Of a stretch of 64,000 bases of DNA, positions 61,805 through 64,000 are shown piece by piece. Positions within the stretch are counted from its first letter, which is position 1, and each line of letters begins with the position of its first letter. The notes beneath the pieces were generated by a model. It did not search any database, had not been told where the DNA came from, and was given only the letters and a program-made list of their open reading frames with translations. The translations under genes were made by a program, and so were the position numbers. This stretch comes from Phalacrocorax aristotelis (taxonomy: Eukaryota > Chordata > Aves > Suliformes > Phalacrocoracidae). The stretch covers positions 64,029,766 through 64,093,765 of the forward strand of contig NC_134279.1 of assembly GCF_949628215.1 (NCBI RefSeq), written 5' to 3'.

Positions 61805-62040
61805 CTTTCAGAGCTGCTGCAGAACCCCTCAGAAGTAGCTCTTTGCTTCTGCTCCCCTGAACCGAGATGTGGTCAGACAGAAAGCCAGAGCTGTTTGATG
61901 CTGATGGGAACTGCGTGTTTGTGTAAAAGTTAGGTAATGCTGGCTCAGGGGAGGCGTCACCGGGAGAACCATGGGAGGGGAGGGAAGGAGGGAGGCGGAA
62001 AAAGTTTTAGGCATTTTTGTTTTGGGCAGGGTGAACACTC
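61805..62040 (-). promoter_or_regulatory. SOD3: candidate SOD3 leader exon and promoter (minus strand)
   Basis: On the - strand, GCAGCTCTGAAAG followed by GTAATC is a good splice donor (last exon base 61805). It would give a 454-base intron to the acceptor at 61351. Upstream on that strand is a pyrimidine-rich, relatively GC-rich stretch (CCTCCCTCCTTCCCTCCCCT near 61980) and GGTGACGCC near 61955, a half CRE-like word. The transcription start is not determinable by eye. Confidence 0.35.
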
Positions 62041-64000
62041 TGTCCTTTCTTGGTTAGTTTGTTAGTCTGGCTCCTCAGTCCTCACCAACATTCCAAAAAA
62101 AAAAAAAAAAAAAAAAAAGTTAAGTTATGAAGCTTTTACATTAACCTTCCTTTTGATGACTTCACGTGCTTATCTAAAACAAGTGACCTTCAACATGCAG
62201 TGAGGGGAGAGGAAGGAGCTTTATTATGGCACAGTTGGGCAGTTCGCTCACTTGCGTGCTGGTTGTCAAGGAGCTGGTTTGCATTTTTATTTCTTCATTA
62301 GTCAAAATTGAAAGTGGTGCTTGAGCAACATAGACTGTTCCACATGGATGTATACCAAAGTTTCTGTGGTTTTTAAAGCCTGAATTCAAACCATAGATGT
62401 TGAGGTACATTTCAGCAACGATTCTCTGTGAAGAGGAGAAGCTAGTTAGTGTCTGCTGCTTTACTCGCCAAGTTATCTGCTCCACTGAAGCCATTTTTTC
62501 TTCTTTTTTGGAGACAGCAGTGATTTCTTGCCAAGAGAGAAGTAAGCGGTACTGAGGCAGCGCAACATCAGACTGAGGCACTGAGAAATTGTTTCCCAGA
62601 AGCTGGCTGGAGTGCAGAGGGTTCACATGTGTTTCATCATCTCGTGAACTGAGAAATGCTCTCCTCTTGGGGGCATTGCCCTGCCTGCAGCGCTTCCCAC
62701 TGTTGTAGCTGAAATGTGGATTCCGCCATCACCAGGGCAATATAACAGGCTGAGATTTCTGTAGAGAGCAAAGAGTAACTCTTATACTCAGGAACAACGC
62801 TCAACGCAAAAAAAATGGCAAAGAAAATCCTTTTTCCCAGTTTATGTCTTCTGCCAGCTGGGTACGAAATGTGACTGTCAGCTTCTGGAATGGTAAAATT
62901 GTGTGTGTGAATGTTACTGCTACCATATTCTACATCAGATCTGAGATACTCCATTATCCGAGAGCTGATTTTTTTCCCTTTCTGTATGAGGGAGAGTAGA
63001 GCTAAGGGGGTGTCCACTGCTTGGATCATTAGCCGAGGACTGGAAATACAGAGTTAACTTCTGCTTGGGATACTGGGATATTGAACATGTTGCTTTAGCC
63101 CTGGGCTTCAGTTCCTAATCTATGACTTAGGACAAGTAATATTTCTTTTCTTCAGGGTATTTATGAGTTGTTCAGGTTACTGTGCTCGTGGGAACCATGC
63201 AGTGTTCAGTGGAAGCTGAACTTAAGACCAAGAGCCAGGATTGCCCCAAGCCTAACGCTACCTCCTTTGCAGCCTTTTCCCAAGTCTGTTCACTGCAGTC
63301 TCTGCGCTGGGGAAAACCGTACTTGTGACCTGGTAATACTATGAAATTGCTCGGTTCTAAAGCGTTTGAAAGAAGTAAAACATTTTATAATCATGTTTTA
63401 TAAATATATGCAAAAAAATGTTCAGTTAACAACTAGCCAAACGCAAAGGGGGATGGTTTAAGTTTGTAAAATGCAAGAAGCAACTGTCCAGACTAGGTAC
63501 TATTAGAAAAACTATTTCTTAGCATCATAAACCACTATTTAAAGGGACATGATGAATGGAAGGAAGAAAGGAGCATCATTCATGGTTTACTTCTTGAGTC
63601 ACAAAGTAGTGGACTGCAATTAAGTTTAACACTTCCGCATGGAAATTTCTAAGCCAGAAGTCAGCGCTCCAAGAAAGGAATTTTTACACCTTAGTTGAAT
63701 TATAAGGCATTTTGAAATAGGAACTAGGGTTAGAATTTTAGCTGGTTTAAATACAATAACACTACTGACCTCAGCAGCATTTGTGCTGTTTTACACCAGC
63801 TGGGACTCTGTCCCTGAATAAAACCACCCTGAAAAGCCCAAGATACTTGCTGCAAAGCTCTTTTTTGGTGTAATGCACATGCAGGAACGACACAGGAATG
63901 CAGAAGGGTGTAAAGGAGATGATCAAAGGGACAGAAAGGACTGCAGCAAAGCTAAATGATGTGTTTGTAGTGCTCTGCACTTCAGAGAATGAAAAGGAAA
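62041..64000. other. flank upstream of SOD3
   Basis: No recognised gene. An A24 homopolymer lies at 62095-62118. Two neighbouring - strand open frames (62174-62626 and 62637-63029, in different frames) have no recognisable domain. The first has only a GTG at its nominal start, so I do not call them genes. The rest is ordinary AT-rich DNA. Confidence 0.5.
62095..62118 (+). repeat. A24 homopolymer
   Basis: Twenty-four uninterrupted A between ACATTCC and GTTAAGTTATG. It could be a poly(A) tail relic, but there is no AATAAA upstream and no recognised retrocopy, so it is called simple sequence. Confidence 0.85.

Noticed and set aside
62095-62118. A24 tract as the tail of a processed retrocopy
   Set aside because: There is no AATAAA before it, no recognisable gene sequence upstream and no evident target-site duplication.

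Overview
This is vertebrate nuclear DNA, almost certainly from a bird (another sauropsid is possible). It has split genes with GT-AG introns, a CpG-island promoter, and several CR1 LINE fragments, the dominant retroposon of sauropsid genomes. The introns are fairly compact, with about 50 kb for a 12-exon gene. There is no prokaryotic or viral gene content.

Layout. 1-5.0 kb is intergenic, with no gene I can recognise. A CR1 fragment (about 5.0-5.65 kb) abuts a strong CpG island (about 5.66-6.72 kb), which holds the promoter and first coding exon of CCDC149 on the + strand. CCDC149 occupies 6127-56029. I could assemble twelve coding exons whose phases all agree (1728 nt including the stop, 575 residues), and an alternative terminal exon at 47002-47063 with its own poly(A) signal. 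Introns hold a + strand CR1 (13.2-13.8 kb), a - strand internally deleted CR1 (19.9-20.9 kb), a 12-bp minisatellite (28.05-28.18 kb), simple repeats and probably one ancient CR1 (46.1-46.6 kb). Poly(A) signals for CCDC149 follow at 56.16 kb and possibly 59.56 kb.

SOD3 (secreted Cu/Zn superoxide dismutase, 237 residues) lies on the - strand at 60621-61334, tail-to-tail with CCDC149. Its coding sequence is in one exon. A splice acceptor just upstream of the ATG implies a non-coding leader exon, probably ending near 61805. 61.8-64 kb is SOD3 upstream flank with no recognised gene.

The two genes are not functionally linked as far as I know. CCDC149 is a cytoplasmic-type coiled-coil protein of poorly defined function, and SOD3 is an extracellular antioxidant enzyme. 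Their convergent adjacency matches the mammalian SOD3-CCDC149 order as I remember it. The most interesting items are the alternative CCDC149 terminal exon, an exon-like, protein-like block just upstream of exon 2, a CR1 copy whose reverse transcriptase has been deleted cleanly, and cysteine and tail differences in SOD3. I saw no clear sign of a wholly new biological system.
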